DNA of 64,000 bases from Macrosoma leucophasiata (GCA_036365455.1 JAWQUS010000003.1:454001-518000), one strand, 5' to 3'; numbered from the stretch's first letter, positions 1-11,474 are shown. Made by a program: numbers and translations. The notes: generated from the letters alone by a model not told the origin.

Positions 1-815
1 ATAAATGTATATATGATTAAATGAAATGTATAATGAAATGTATATCTAATATATATATATTAGATACATAAATTATTATGAAGATGATGACTAACAAAAG
101 AAATTAGGACAACTGACCATTATCAACATGTGCGGACTTTAAGGTCCCCAAGTAATTACATTTCAGACTATCTAAATTAGGAGTATACAATTAGAACCGA
201 AATATAATTACATACGAAACCGATGTCATCAGATCGCACGCACTCAGGTGGCCTTTCAGTATTAATGTGGGACTGATGTAATTAAAACAAGACTGGACAG
301 ATTGCTGCTAGGCCACGGACTTGGTTTATTTATTTAATTATATGGCAGTCTGTAGAATAGGCGAATACACACAAATTATAATTGTAAGTCTACATTCAGA
401 ATTCTTAGCTTATTGGCTGCGTTTTCAATTAAGTTGTAAATTTCTTCTTTGGGTCCCAGGTAAGAATGTATTGGGCATCGCTTGGACGGACTTGGTGAAA
501 GTGGACGATGGGGCGGTAGTGAGCCAATTTTTTTCCTTAAAACCTATAGATAAGATTGCTCATGTGTTCGTCCGTTTGCATTTGGCTGTTTTTTTGTAAC
601 AAAAGCGGCAAACGATGTCTTATAGATCATGGCCGAATCTTACCATTTAACTGAATTACGATAGCACTTCTAACTATTAAACGATTCTAAAAGTCTTCCT
701 TTTCGAGAGGGTATTCCCCTTGAGGTAGTCCCACGGTAACCAATTTGGGATCTTAAGATGTTATCGGTGGAAATCCGTAGTAAATTGAGAGAATGCTTTG
801 TCAACAAATAAGGAC
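1..815. other. AT-rich non-coding stretch
   Basis: Apart from a short TA run near position 43-60, nothing recognisable is seen. A 92-codon open frame at 321-599 has no family resemblance and no coding-like composition, so it is not called. Confidence 0.5.
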
Positions 816-817
816 AC

Positions 818-1142
818 CTGGTTAAGTGATACGGGTGCGGTCGGGTGTGTGATGGGTGACCGCTAGTGGCAAATTAACTTGCACGTTTCCGTGTTTCGGA
901 GGGCACGTTAAGCCGTCGGTCCCGGTTGCTATCGATAAATAGCAGGCCTCCGACAAGGTTTAACCTTGTCGGAGGCCTTATGGGCGGTTTGAAAGCATCC
1001 GACAGCCGGTTGGCCACTAACCCGTATCTCCACCAACCCGCATTAGAGCAGCGTGGTGGAGTAAGCTCTAGGCCTCCCCCCCAAAAAGGGGAGAGACTCG
1101 TGTCCCGCAGTGGGACGTATAATGGGTTGCCATTATTATTAA
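818..1142 (+). mobile_element. 5S rRNA-derived SINE (family D), copy 1, 5'-truncated
   Basis: The head (about 820-872) matches the internal-promoter half of 5S rRNA: GGTTAAG, a GGTGCGGTCGGG block and GATGGGTGACCGC in the right order and spacing. The body ends in the lepidopteran-repeat motif around CAGTGGGACGTATAATGGG and an ATT-rich tail. Compared with the copy at 37.2 kb, the middle has been replaced by a perfect snap-back: 944-960 is the reverse complement of 962-978. No coding capacity. Confidence 0.75.
944..978. repeat. Perfect 17-bp-arm palindrome inside the 5S-SINE
   Basis: Arms 944-960 and 962-978 are exact reverse complements with a single T between them. Other family D copies have only the right arm, so the left arm is a secondary inverted duplication. 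Confidence 0.85.
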
Positions 1143-2215
1143 GGACACTTATGGTGTTTATTGAGTTTTCATATTTACATCTAAAAATTATCATAATTTT
1201 ACGCTCCTGTGTTGACGTTGCCTTAACGCTTCTCAATGTTAAGGAGTTGGGTTATCTTAGTAGGTACAATACTCAATAGTGTTTGGATAGAGTGTAAACG
1301 GGTAAGTTACATAATAACATTAACAAAAAATTTAAAACTAAAAAACTATTATCCGTTTCCGCCCGTCGCTCCCGCTCGTAACTGTGGCAATGGCCGCGGT
1401 CTAATGGTATAATTGTTTGTTGCCTCCTGACCGGCGTACTCAAATGTACTACAGTTAATCACACAAAGGTTCACAAGTAGAGTAAGGCTCTCCGTACGTT
1501 TGTATGTACATTGATCTCGTTCAAAGCTGTCGTAAATAATTATATGGGTAATGGTTTGTGTTCAGCTTGATATAGGATTCACTTCTCATACGTAACTAGG
1601 TATGTATCCCGAACTTATTTTTGTAAGGTATTTGTTACAGGTACTTTTAGCTATTCTTGAAAGATAAAAATAAATAATGAGCGAACGATTCTCAGAGTCG
1701 TACAAGCATTGAACTCCATTAAGCGGCGTTAATTCTATCACAGATTTAAGAGTTATTTAAATTGCTTCGGGGTTATTCTGCGGCGAAGATGGCCTCGAAT
1801 AAAGCAGAAAAGCTGACACGAATAATATCAGCAAATCAAGATAGATTGAAATCAAATAGATTGAAAGATTAAATCAAGATAGATTGCAATAAAGAACTTT
1901 GACCTTTGATTATTATATTTGGCCTACCAAACAACACGAAACAATATTTATTCAACAGCATATACGCAAACAATATCCAATGAAGCGGAACAAAAAAACG
2001 TCAACAAGCAGATGAGTTAAGACAATACAGATGGGAATTGGGTTTTTGAAAAAAAAAAATTTTGGTGATAAATAGAAAGATTATATGTATATACCTAAGT
2101 TTTATAACAAAACAATTTTTTTTTGCAATAATTCATAAGTTATATCAAAATAAAAATAAGTTTTTGAATCCAGTACCGAAGACACGCCGACAGCTCCCGA
2201 ACAAACCCGAGTGCA
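1143..2215. other. No identifiable gene
   Basis: AT-rich sequence without a convincing open frame, splice-bounded exon or recognised repeat. A short direct repeat (ATCAAGATAGATTG-like) occurs at about 1837-1890. Confidence 0.5.
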
Positions 2216-2217
2216 TG

Positions 2218-2225
2218 TGACGTCA
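2218..2225 (+). promoter_or_regulatory. CRE-like palindrome TGACGTCA upstream of the THAP relic
   Basis: Exact CREB/ATF consensus palindrome about 108 bp upstream of the ATG at 2333. Its position would suit a promoter element of the THAP-domain gene or relic, but one 8-bp match is weak evidence. Confidence 0.3.
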
Positions 2226-2332
2226 TAATGTTAGTTTCCACTCATAGCAATTGATACAGAGACAATACGTACAGTGTTTTGATCTAATTAATTCTGTTGA
2301 CATTGATATAAAAACACAAATTTATATTGAAA

Positions 2333-2509
2333 ATGTCGAATCTTAAAAGTTATCGTTCTTGTATTGTACCATTATGTACGAATACTACAAAAACAAATGT
2401 TTTTAAATGTTCCCCAAGATGAAAAACGTCGAAATAAATGGTTTCAAGCAGTGCACCGTGATAATCCAAAAACAAAATCGAATTTTTTTGTTGCGAAGAT
2501 CATTTCGAT
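2333..2509 (+). pseudogene. THAP zinc-finger domain, first coding exon, frameshifted
   Basis: THAP domains bind DNA through a C2CH zinc module and occur in transcription factors and P-element-type transposases. The ATG at 2333 opens a frame with the N-terminal pair Cys10-x4-Cys15 and a Lys/Phe-rich segment, then hits a stop in CSPR*. A second frame continues with QDEKRRNKWFQAVHRD, containing the invariant THAP Trp, and a third gives CCEDHF, the C-x2-H half of the zinc site. The two frame changes fall near CCCC (about 2411) and T7 (about 2483-2489). The exon ends in a good donor, GAT|GTAAGTA, at 2509/2510, where many THAP genes have an intron. The shifts at homopolymers could be real decay or sequencing errors. 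No downstream exon was found. It may derive from a host gene or a THAP transposon. Confidence 0.65.
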
Positions 2510-2549
2510 GTAAGTACGAGTATTTCATAACATTATTTTTATTACTTAC

Positions 2550-2645
2550 TTACTACTGTGCCCGCGACTTCGTCCACGTGAGAAAAAAATATGATTGTTC
2601 AGTATTTACCCGGATGAAGTCGTGGCCGCTACGCTAGTATAAAAG
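2550..2645 (+). mobile_element. RTE-type LINE 3'-end fragment
   Basis: Contains the GCCCGCGACTTCGTCCACGTG phrase common at 3' ends of lepidopteran RTE-like LINEs. Related tails lie at 4.84, 25.5 and 38.2 kb. Confidence 0.4.
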
Positions 2646-2799
2646 TAGCCTAAGTTACTCCTTATTACATCAGCTATCTGCCAGTTCATAGTCACGTGAT
2701 TTTTATTTAAATTTTATCAACTTTTAAATGCTGATAATTAAATGAAAAAACTTTTTTTTCATTTTTTTTATTTTTAAAGAAAAATGGAAAGAAAAATTT

Positions 2800-2960
2800 G
2801 ACTTCAGGCGAGGCTCGAACTCGCGACCTACTGGGAATCTAGTCCAGCCGCTCTTCCAATTGAGCTACTGAAGCTCTGCCCGATTTTGTCAAATCTTTCC
2901 TTCACATCTATTGCATTGCTTTATGGTAGCAGCAGCGCCATCTATTACCAACTATGCTTT
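2800..2960 (-). repeat. tRNA-like sequence within a dispersed repeat
   Basis: 2800-2875 on the minus strand is the same 76-nt tRNA-like sequence as the tandem units at 50.0 and 50.3 kb: matching acceptor ends, D arm AGCTC..GAGC and T arm with TTCGAG. The upstream flank to about 2960 is also conserved between the sites, so the tRNA-like part sits inside a larger repeat. The anticodon stem does not close cleanly on a 7-nt loop, so it is not called a functional tRNA. Confidence 0.6.
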
Positions 2961-3084
2961 TTTTTTCAGTTTTTCGCATGACACATCAATATAATTAATA
3001 AAACATAAAAAAAACCAATACATTTTTTATTTTCAAATTCCCAATTGTGCATATTTCCTTTTGATAAACAAAAGCTACTATAAA

Positions 3085-5525
3085 TTACGTCAACAAATCG
3101 ACAAAGATATGCTTACGAAACTAAACATAGAAGAAAACAATATTTATCCAGTACAGTACAAAATCACAGACAAACACGACATCACATTTGAAATAATATA
3201 AATAATGCGTAACAAAATGATAAGCAAACAGACGAATCACACAAGTGAACAGTGAATAAAATACTTATCCACGTTTCCACTTCGCAAACAAAAGCTATTA
3301 GGGAAGGGTACCGCAATACGAATATACACGGAATTACGGAGAGTCGGTCCAACTTAGTCCGCTTTAAATGAATAAATACTAAGATGTAATTAGGGTAGAC
3401 TTAGATAAGATTTAAATAAGAAGGCCCAGCAAGATTGAAAAAGATGTATCAGTTCAATTCTTCTATTCATTATTATTTTAAAATACATCGGAAATTTGCA
3501 AATTTTATAACAACTAATCAGCAAGCGACAATTGACGAAGATACATACGTGAACCGAACGAAATTAATATCAAGACAATATTTATTTACTTATCATGTCG
3601 AGTTCCGACATGATAGCGGAACTAAATCATAAACACACAGGTGGGCGAGACAACACAAATAAACTCGAACAATGAATAAAATAGTTATTCACGTTTGCAC
3701 TTAGCAAACGAAAGCTATTAAGTAAGGGAACCGCAATGCACGCGGAATTATGGAGTCGCCCCAATTTAGTCCGTTTTAAATGTATATCCGCCTCCCGACC
3801 GATGTAACTTGCTCCATTTTAGCAAATTGCTAACCGAACCCTCCGTTTTTCTAAGTCGAATCATAAAACATAAGTATATAAGTATGTTGTTCTTTCATTC
3901 AGATGATCGGAGTTTAATGAAAACTTATATTCTTGAGCAAAATTATAAGTAGAGTAGCTGTACCCATGCATGCGCGTTGCTATGAAACCAATTACAAAAA
4001 ACAATGACTGTGGCACCGCACCATCTGTAGAAAATTGGTCATACCAACTAAGAAACCTTCGCGGGTGCGTGCTCAACAACTTTGGAAAAGATCATCACAT
4101 GATCAAAATTAAATGCATAGTTTACGTTTCTCTTATGACGTAATTACATAAGATTTTTCTTTATTTGAATATGGCGAAATGGCGCTAGTATTCACACTTA
4201 GGTTTCGTCACATCCCGATATATATACTAACGAAGCTATGTTGAACGTAAAACAAACTTATTTATTTATTTACTTATAAATAAATAAACAGATGGATGAA
4301 GTTATGAGTGACTGACGACACAACAATGAGTGAATAAAACATTTATCCACAATTCCGTTTAGTAAACAAAATCTGTTAAGAAAGGGAACCGCAATAATAA
4401 TATACGCGCAATTACAGAGTTGGCCCAACTTAGTCCGGTTTAAATGTATATCCGCCTCTCGATCGATATAACTTGCTTCATTTTAATAAATTTCTACCGA
4501 AACCTCGCAAAAACGCGCCCGTTTTAAGAACTAGTATTTTTGGATATTTATAATTGAAACACTGTACTTTAGTGAGGAAAATATTGAAATTAACCATCAC
4601 CAATTTAAAAAAGCCAAGCAAGATTGAAATTAAATTCGATAAGCGTATCTACTATACAATATAGGGTATCTATATGTATACAATTTCCTAGAAAGCTTTT
4701 TTTATAAACCTAACAATCGAATTCTTTGCTAGAAACATAAGTATGTGAGATTTTGGACATTCTTTTCTTTCATGCTCGTATCGCATCACGAAATTTTATT
4801 AAAACTTTGATTCTGCAGTAATATATATATATATAACTAGCTGTTGCCCGCGGCTGTCGCCCGCGTGGATGTCGTTTTATAATCCTGAATTTTCTTTCCT
4901 ATAAACCTCACGGAGCCCGAGACCTTTCCAAAGAACGGAAAATCGGTTCTTGCGTTCTGGAGTTATAGCGTCAGGAAGGAAAACCCGACTCATTTTTATA
5001 TAATAGATTAAATGGATACATAATAAAAGATATTTTACAATTTGGATTGCTTCAGTATTCCGATTAAACTGGATCTTTTGATTTATTTGTATTAAATATG
5101 AGTTTCAATTTTAAATGAGATAAGATTTTAATTTGGACATCGTCACGATCTAAATGCACCGAGATACGAAGCGGCAACCAAAAGTAGGTAGGATATCATC
5201 AAATCGATAAAGATAATATGTTTACAAAACGTAAAACATTATTAACGAAACCAACACCACGTCACATCTTAAATCATATAAATTAAGCGTAACAAACTCA
5301 TAAACAAACGAATTATAAAAAGAGAAGACAAATAAAAGTGACTAGCGAATAAAATACTTATCCACGTTTCCACTCAGCAAACAGAACCTATTAGGGAAGG
5401 GTACCGCAATGCAAATACACGCGGAATTACGGAGTCGGTCCAACTTAGTCCGCTTTAAATGTATACCCGCGTCTCCCCATTCAAACTTGCTCCATTTTTA
5501 CAAATTGCTACCGAACCCTCCGGGA
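3085..5525 (+). repeat. Cluster of four direct repeats (family I)
   Basis: A unit of about 190 bp recurs in the same orientation near 3248-3370, 3660-3850, 4325-4515 and 5335-5525. Each has the order AATAAAATA-TTATCCAC, AGGGAACCGCAAT or AGGGTACCGCAAT, a GGAATTACGGAGT block, CCAACTTAGTCCG and TTTAAATGTATA-CCGCC. The first and last copies also share about 160 bp upstream (3085 and 5195). No coding potential is seen. It may be a tandem cluster dispersed by insertions or the internal repeats of an unrecognised element. Confidence 0.7.
4840..5010 (+). mobile_element. RTE-type LINE 3'-end fragment
   Basis: Starts with AACTAGCTGTTGCCCGCGGC and continues through CCCGCGTGGATGTCGTTTTATA to an AATAGATTAAA-like end, the usual 3' end of dispersed lepidopteran RTE copies. 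It separates the third and fourth direct repeats. Confidence 0.5.
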
Positions 5526-5700
5526 ACGTATTAAGAAACACATTTTATTATAATTCAAACCGTCAAATTCATGTTTTGTGAAAGTTGAGTGTACCATTTG
5601 AGACTGGTCGATATAATGCGACTGATTTGGAAATTAATTGATGTGATTGTTGTATTGGTCCGTGTACTCATTACTTATATGGGTGTGAGGTATCGGATCT

Positions 5701-6117
5701 CTTTTTTTATGTAACGAAAGTGGCAAACAAGTATGCAGTTCACATGCATTTTAAGTGATGACTGCAACCTTTAAACATCTACACAAAAACCAAATTGGCC
5801 GTGTAATGACTATCACAGGGACATATATATATATTTTTTTTATGTAATTGAAGTGGCAAACAAGCATGCAGTTCACATTGATGTTAAGTGATGCAGCCTA
5901 TAGACACCCACACAAAGACCAGGGTCAAAATGCAAATGCGTTACCACTCCTGAGGCCTAAGGTGTTATGCCTCTGTGCCGGAAATTACAGGGCCGTACAT
6001 TACCACCTGACCGGAACACGATAGTGCTGAACACTACCATTTAGCGGCAAGTAAATCAGGTAATGCGGTGGTGCCTACGCCCGCGAGCTCCGTCACTGGA
6101 GCTCTACCACCAGTAAA
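5701..6117 (-). mobile_element. SINE-like family B, one fragment plus one full copy
   Basis: 5701-5818 is a diverged 3' part; 5833-6117 is a full-length copy read on the minus strand from ACTGGTGGTAGAGCTCCAGTG to ATTACATAAAAAAA. The family is about 290 bp with an A-tail. Members are diverged 5-20% by eye, which fits many separate insertions. Confidence 0.8.
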
Positions 6118-6184
6118 GACACATAACAACTAAGGTCACGGCTGTAGCAATGCATCTGCATTCAGACCTCTGGTTTCTGTTTAG

Positions 6185-7445
6185 GTGTACATGAGCTTTT
6201 GGTAATCATAAATGAACAAAATACATTGGCATCTTCACTAAAAAAGCTAAAATTATTGATAAATATAATAAATAAAAAATAAAATTATAAAACTTAAAAA
6301 AATATATTATAATATATCTAGTCTGATTATAAATATAAAAAATACCCATTAATATAGGTAAAGAAGCAAATAAAGTATAAAATAATAAATATAAACCAGC
6401 TGTCTATAAAAGCTGCAATCATCATTTAACAATCACGTGAACCCACCTTCGTTAAAATAGAAAATTATCAAAATAAGTCACAAATAAAATGTTATTCTAA
6501 AATATGCGCAATCGTTTCGACCAAAACGGCTTTTCCGGATATCCTCAATGCAAATGTAAGTGAAATATGGCCAAAGTTGATCGTTTTAAAATGTATAGCG
6601 GCGAAAGTAGACTCGTTTACTTTGTTTATCAATTCAACTGAAATGTGTTTGGAAAATCGTTGTTTATTTAGGTTTACCGTCATACCTGTTAAATTATTAA
6701 ATAATTCATGCAAAATATATTAAGTTACATATTAGCAGATAATAACAGAAATGTTATTATTATATATTAACATATGACCTATGATTTTCCAGTAGTATTT
6801 TTGAATTCTACCTACGCCTACGCTTTCTAGTTCTGACACTGGATAGAGTTCCAGTTACCACTGGCAGTAGTGGAATACTACATTCTCGATGCTAATCAAT
6901 AAATGAGAAATTATTTTAGAACAAAAGTATTTTTTATGTTTCTAACGAAAAACATTTAATCGTTGCTCAATGACCACAACTTCAATATGCACTAATTCTG
7001 TTAGTCACAATTTGAGATGACGCTAATGGCAACCGCTTTTCAACGCAACGCGCAAAAACGTATTTCACCTAATATGTGATGACCTGAGGCCTAATTCTGC
7101 TAATATAATATAATTTTAATGTCAATGGATCGCTATTGAATAGATCTGCTGTCTTGCTTTAACCAATGCGTGCGTTAGAGTAGGACAACGAAGCAATACA
7201 GTCGCGATCTAATGACAATGACGATGGTAATAATTATAAGAGATATTTTGACTTGATAACGTCTTATAAATCGATGAACGCACGAACGAAAAAGTGTCAC
7301 GTTCCGTGATAGAGAGGCAAGATTCGCCAAAGCGTTCGGCTTCTGACGCATTTATCTCTTCCACTCAATCGGCTCATGCGACGTAAAAGTATGCAATTTT
7401 GTATTTGCATTAATTGGAAGTACATCATAAGCAGACAGCTTCAAT
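6185..7445. other. No identifiable gene
   Basis: AT-rich, with no exon-like open segment and no repeat shared with the rest of the window, apart from a small family B fragment at about 6133-6190. Confidence 0.45.
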
Positions 7446-7583
7446 TTTTTTTTTTAACGAAACTGGCAAACAGGCATGCAGCTCACATGGATGTTAAGTA
7501 ATGACTGCAGCCTATAGACATCTACACAAAAAGCTCTGAGACCTCAGTTGTTACGTCTCTGTGATAATTATTACGAGGCCATT
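7446..7583 (-). mobile_element. SINE-like family B, 3' fragment
   Basis: Matches the A-tail, GGCAAAC..GCATGCAG and TGACTGCAGCCTATAGAC blocks of family B on the minus strand, then stops. Confidence 0.7.
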
Positions 7584-7904
7584 CTTATTCAATGAAGAAA
7601 TAAAAACTACATAAATATAAAGAATGAATAGGAGTTCTTAGACTTACACGACAATGTTAAAAAATATAATAAGACAATTTTTTCAAAGTCACCTATTCGA
7701 AAACTAAAAGCGAATGTAGTCAAAGCTTAGAACTGTAATACCATTAGGTAGTAGGTAGCAGTCTGCCTTCAATCGAAGAAACGACTAAATACCTTTCAAA
7801 GTGAATTACAATTCAACTAAAACGGGCCGTCATCGTCTTTTCAATAATTGCCAAAGTTGCTTGAGTTAAAAAGGAAAAAAATGGTCAAGTGCTCGCCGAA
7901 AACA

Positions 7905-8525
7905 TTAAGAGGGTTCCGTTTCTCTGACATATATTTTGTTAGTAGCCTTTGTCTAGAACAAATAGGTTAGGATCCCACTGCAGAATCATTTCGTTCATCC
8001 AGATATGCTGCAAACCTAATTTTTATGCATAGATATAGTCTAGAAAAGAGATCCACTAGATTGCCAATGAAAATGTGGCCGCAAGTATTTTTTTTTTTGG
8101 GAAAGATTTTTTTTTTAAATTATTTTTTTCAATAAAATTTTGTCTACTTCACGGCAATATGTACATGTACAATGTGCACAACGTACATGTATTATTTATA
8201 TATCAAGTTAAAGCAATTTTTTTTCTAATTACGTATTATGATATGCAGGAGTCAAATTAAATCGGCCGCAAATAAGAGTTGCTGGCTGTTAAAGATTAAA
8301 TAATTTAATTAAAAATACTAGCGGCCAAATTTTGATTGTCAAACTAGTGGATATATATTCTATAGATTATAGATATGCATAAAAAATAGGTTTGTAGCAT
8401 ATCTGGATGGACGAAATTATTTTGCAGTGAGTTCCTAACCTAAAAGGTTTTTGACTAGTGACACTCTAGTGTGGCGACTGGACGAGACGAGAAGTTTGGC
8501 TTTTTAGACACGGATCCCTAAGAAA
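7905..8525. mobile_element. Fold-back (TIR) non-autonomous DNA element
   Basis: 7965-8040 and 8365-8450 are inverted copies about 85% identical by eye (shared cores ATCCAGATATGCT and TTTATGCATA). The similarity extends weakly to both ends, where TTAAGAGGGTTCCG opposes TTCTTAGGGATCCG. The interior is AT-rich and has no ORF. This structure fits a MITE or fold-back element. Confidence 0.55.
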
Positions 8526-8762
8526 GTGAACTTGCCCCGTCATACCCGATATTGGTTTGGCGAAGGAGGCGAGGGAATGGAAATGGGGTTTTGGATTGTT
8601 ATTCAAATATTGAAACAAAGTTCGATAAATAATCGATTATTAGCTTAGCTTACAGTTCGTTTGAAGCCAATCTTTTTATTTGGATTTGAGAGATGTATTT
8701 TCTTGATGAGCCTCGATGGCTTAAAAGCCACTTTTGCAAAATTTGAATTCATTGCCCAGGTC

Positions 8763-9135
8763 AGAAAAAGTGACTTCGGGCCTGTAATCCCCGAAGGGAG
8801 AGGTAAATGCATTCAAGCATACATGCAAACACCCAGGATTAGCCCGTTACTTTTTGGCCCATGTAATAGGTGGCGAGCCTGTTGATATCTCCGGGCACAT
8901 TATCAAGCTCCGATGTACTGGGACTACTAACTAATCAGCCTATAGCCTCAGCGTAAGCCTCTCCTTGAGCACGCCAACTATCCCGATCCTGCGCAGCTCG
9001 CATCCAACCGACTCCAGACACTTTTCTTAAGTCGTCACTCCAACGCGTAACTGGTCGCCCTACACTACGTTTACCTAGACGTGGTCTCCATGTACTGGGA
9101 AACTTCCAGAAAATGGAAAAAATCCCAATAAAACC
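8763..9135 (-). mobile_element. SINE family A copy interrupted by a LINE fragment
   Basis: 8763-8923 and 9090-9135 together make one minus-strand copy of the tRNA-derived SINE A (landmarks CTGTAATCCCCGAAGG, GGCCCATGTAATAGGTGGCGAG, CTTCCAGAAAATGG). It is split by the LINE piece at 8924-9089. ATGTACTGGGA occurs at 8913-8923 and again at 9090-9100, a target-site duplication that proves the LINE piece entered second. Confidence 0.8.
8924..9089 (-). mobile_element. LINE 3' fragment, C-terminal end of reverse transcriptase ORF
   Basis: The minus strand encodes a peptide with RSVGRPVTRWSDDLRK, then WMRAAQDRDSWR and a stop. This is the conserved C-terminal tail of many insect RTE-type endonuclease/reverse transcriptases. 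It is flanked by an 11-bp target duplication inside SINE A, so this is a severely 5'-truncated insertion rather than erosion. Confidence 0.8.
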
Positions 9136-9444
9136 AGAGATTAAGGATTTGTTTTCAGAAAAAGTGATATCGAAATCAAACATAAGCGACAAGGTTTTAG
9201 CAATGCATGAATGAATGTAGTTTTGCTCTATGCTCTGCTGCATACAGGTGCTTTTACTGGAGAAAGAACGCTGGAAGAAAGTAGAAGGGATGTGTATTCG
9301 CGCATTGGTACACTCGCGCACGAAAGTACTAGCCCTATTGGTTTATTTTTGATCTAGCTTTCGCTTGCGGTTTCGTGTATTGGTAGGCAGATTGAAAACT
9401 ATATTGCATAGAATTTTTTTTGCGTTTTTACGTGGCGCGAACTA

Positions 9445-9712
9445 TAGAGTTCACTTCACAGTGTAGGAGCTCGAGAGCACCACTGCATTACCTAACCTAT
9501 CTGCCACTAAATGGTAGTGTTCAGCACTATCGTGTTCCGGTTAGATGGTAATGTATGGACCCCTAAAAACTATTACAGAGACATGCTGATACCTTAGATC
9601 TCAGGGGTGGCAACGCATCTGCATTTTGACCTCTGGTTTTTATGTAGATGTCTATAGGCTGCAGTCATCACTTAACATCAAAGATATCCACATGTTTGTT
9701 TGCCACCTTCCT
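9445..9712 (+). mobile_element. SINE-like family B copy
   Basis: Near full length, running from the GAGCTCGAG region to TGTTTGCCACCTT, of the GGTTAGATGGTAATGTATGG subtype. Confidence 0.75.
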
Positions 9713-9779
9713 TAACACGTTCACTGCCCTCAAGCAGACACAATAGTTAAAACAATGCAAATGGACACATGTGGTACAT

Positions 9780-10200
9780 GGAACATGGAATGGGTTAAAT
9801 AAATAAAAAGAGTAGGGTATAAAATTTGTATGTCATGAATGTTTAAAAATAACTCAATTTCTAATTCTTTACTCAATATTCCTTGTATATTTTGATGCAC
9901 CAGGTTTACAATGTTATTATTATTATTATGAAACAACATACTAGATTTATAAACATTTTCCTTAGGAAAATGAGAGCAAGAGGCTGTCTCTTTTGTCTCT
10001 AAATCTAATTTAAATGATTTAATTGAGTGTCCATATTATTAGATGTAATTTGTAAACTATTATTCACAGTATTGGTAGTAAAACTACTCAATACTGATTT
10101 GTCATTTACTATGCTAATATTTGGAATACTTTCCAAACTCTGTAAATTGTTATGCAATTGCCCAATAGAGGCAGTCGGCATAGCCAAATTTTTGGCTATA
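9780..10200 (-). pseudogene. Non-LTR retrotransposon fragment, start of endonuclease ORF
   Basis: Two minus-strand open segments (10187-10005 and 9939-9730) read as a Ser/Asn-rich N-terminus followed by NIVNLVHQNIQGILSKE, resembling the QNI.G..K/N..E..... phrase that opens the APE-type endonuclease of many insect LINEs. An in-frame stop and loss of the remainder mark it as a fragment. The LINE clade cannot be given. Confidence 0.45.
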
Positions 10201-10227
10201 AATTTACAACTATACTAGTAGCAGTCG

Positions 10228-10828
10228 ATCTCTATAGACAAAAAACAATTGCTGTTCGTTAGTCTCGCTTAAACTCGAGAACGGCTGGACTTGTTTCACT
10301 AATTTTGATTTTGAATTATTTATGCAAGTCCAGGGAAGGTTTATAAGGTGAGATAATATGACTCTTAACTGCCTCGGTAGCCTAGTGGTAGCAGGCCACT
10401 ACTACTACGCTGAGGTCTTGGGTTCGATTCCCGGGTAGGGGATTATCAGAGATAATGGTTTAAAGTCCTTTATCTCTGGTTCTATTGGGATATTTCCATT
10501 TTCTGGAAATTTCCCAGTTTGAGGTACTGCGAAATTTGGTAATGTGTCAGGAGATGTCAACAGGCTCGCCACCTGTTACATGGGCCAAAACGTAACCGGC
10601 GAATCGTGGGTGTTTGCATGTATGCTTGAATGCAAGCATTTACCTCTGCCTACCCCTTCGGGGATTACAGGCGTGAAGTTACGTAAGATAATATGAAGAA
10701 ATTGTAATGGAGATAGTCAAAACAACATTTTCATTTTAAATACAATTAGTCCGTACCTATCAAACCTTTGAAACATTATTTAATTCAGTAACAATACAAA
10801 GTTTGCCGGGTCAGCTCAGCTAGTCAAT
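10228..10828 (+). mobile_element. Family G repeat carrying a nested SINE A
   Basis: Outer parts match the uninterrupted copy at 43863-44112: TTGTTCGTTAGTCTCGCT, AACGGCTGGAC, AAGTCCAGGGA, then GTCCGTACCTATCAAACCTTTG and GAAGTTTGCCGGGTCAGC or its variant. The central insertion at 10362-10685 is SINE A. Confidence 0.75.
10362..10685 (+). mobile_element. tRNA-derived SINE family A, full-length copy with target duplication
   Basis: Begins CTCTTAACTGCCTCGGTAGC. Box A-like TAGCCTAGTGGTAG and box B-like GGGTTCGATTCC are spaced as in a pol III tRNA promoter. The tRNA-unrelated body ends with GGGGATTACAGGCGTGAAGTTACG. AGATAATATGA flanks it at 10351-10361 and 10686-10696. This is the best-defined copy of the family in the window. 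Confidence 0.85.
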
Positions 10829-11408
10829 TAATAAAATGTACCATGAAAACGGACAAACAAAGCGCGTGGGCCGAATTGAACTAAGTCTATTTTAATATTA
10901 ATTAGAACAAACATCCAGACAGGATATTTGAGTTGATCTATCTAAAAACGAAAGCTTGAATATTGAACAGTATAAAATCAACAAACTAAGTCAACATGGT
11001 CCACAAACAGCGCTGCGATTATAACTTTGACTTGATTATATTCATCGCGATATCCACAATATACCCGCCTCGCTAAATATTACTAAAGCGTCTGCTACAC
11101 GGTTTGAAATGAGGTATGAAACCAAGGTGACCTTGAACGGAAATGAGATACGAATTGCGGGCTACACGGTTTGAAACCAACTGAATTGCGCGGATAGAAC
11201 GTGTCGATATTTCGTTTATACCGTGTATTAACGCTATAATGATGTCATGACACCTTATCTATCTGTACAACATATAGTTCGAGTGAGTCTTGCGATTTTG
11301 TGTGCAATTAAAGGAAAAAGAGGAATAAAAATAATATGGATGAGGCGGTAAGAAGAGATTAACGCTTAGTCATATAACGTTAATTTTATTAATCCCCTGG
11401 ATTTTCGT

Positions 11409-11451
11409 GACATATACACGACGCCGCCTTTGGCGGCGTCGTGTATATGTC
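11409..11451. repeat. Perfect hairpin, 20-bp arms, 3-nt loop
   Basis: 11409-11428 and 11432-11451 are exact reverse complements around TTT. The arms contain GACGCCGCC and are GC-rich compared with their surroundings. The right arm is partly repeated directly after it (TCGTGTATATG). Confidence 0.9.
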
Positions 11452-11474
11452 GTGTATATGTCACTTCCCTCTAA

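Noticed and set aside
321..599. 92-codon ORF near the left end
   Set aside because: No family resemblance, AT-driven composition and no promoter or splice context.
874..1279. Overlapping ORFs of about 120 codons on both strands
   Set aside because: They cover the 5S-derived SINE and its palindrome, which is non-coding and recurs elsewhere with different reading frames.
3085..5525. CRISPR-like array
   Set aside because: The repeats are about 190 bp, imperfect and irregularly spaced in a eukaryotic genome, with no spacer pattern.
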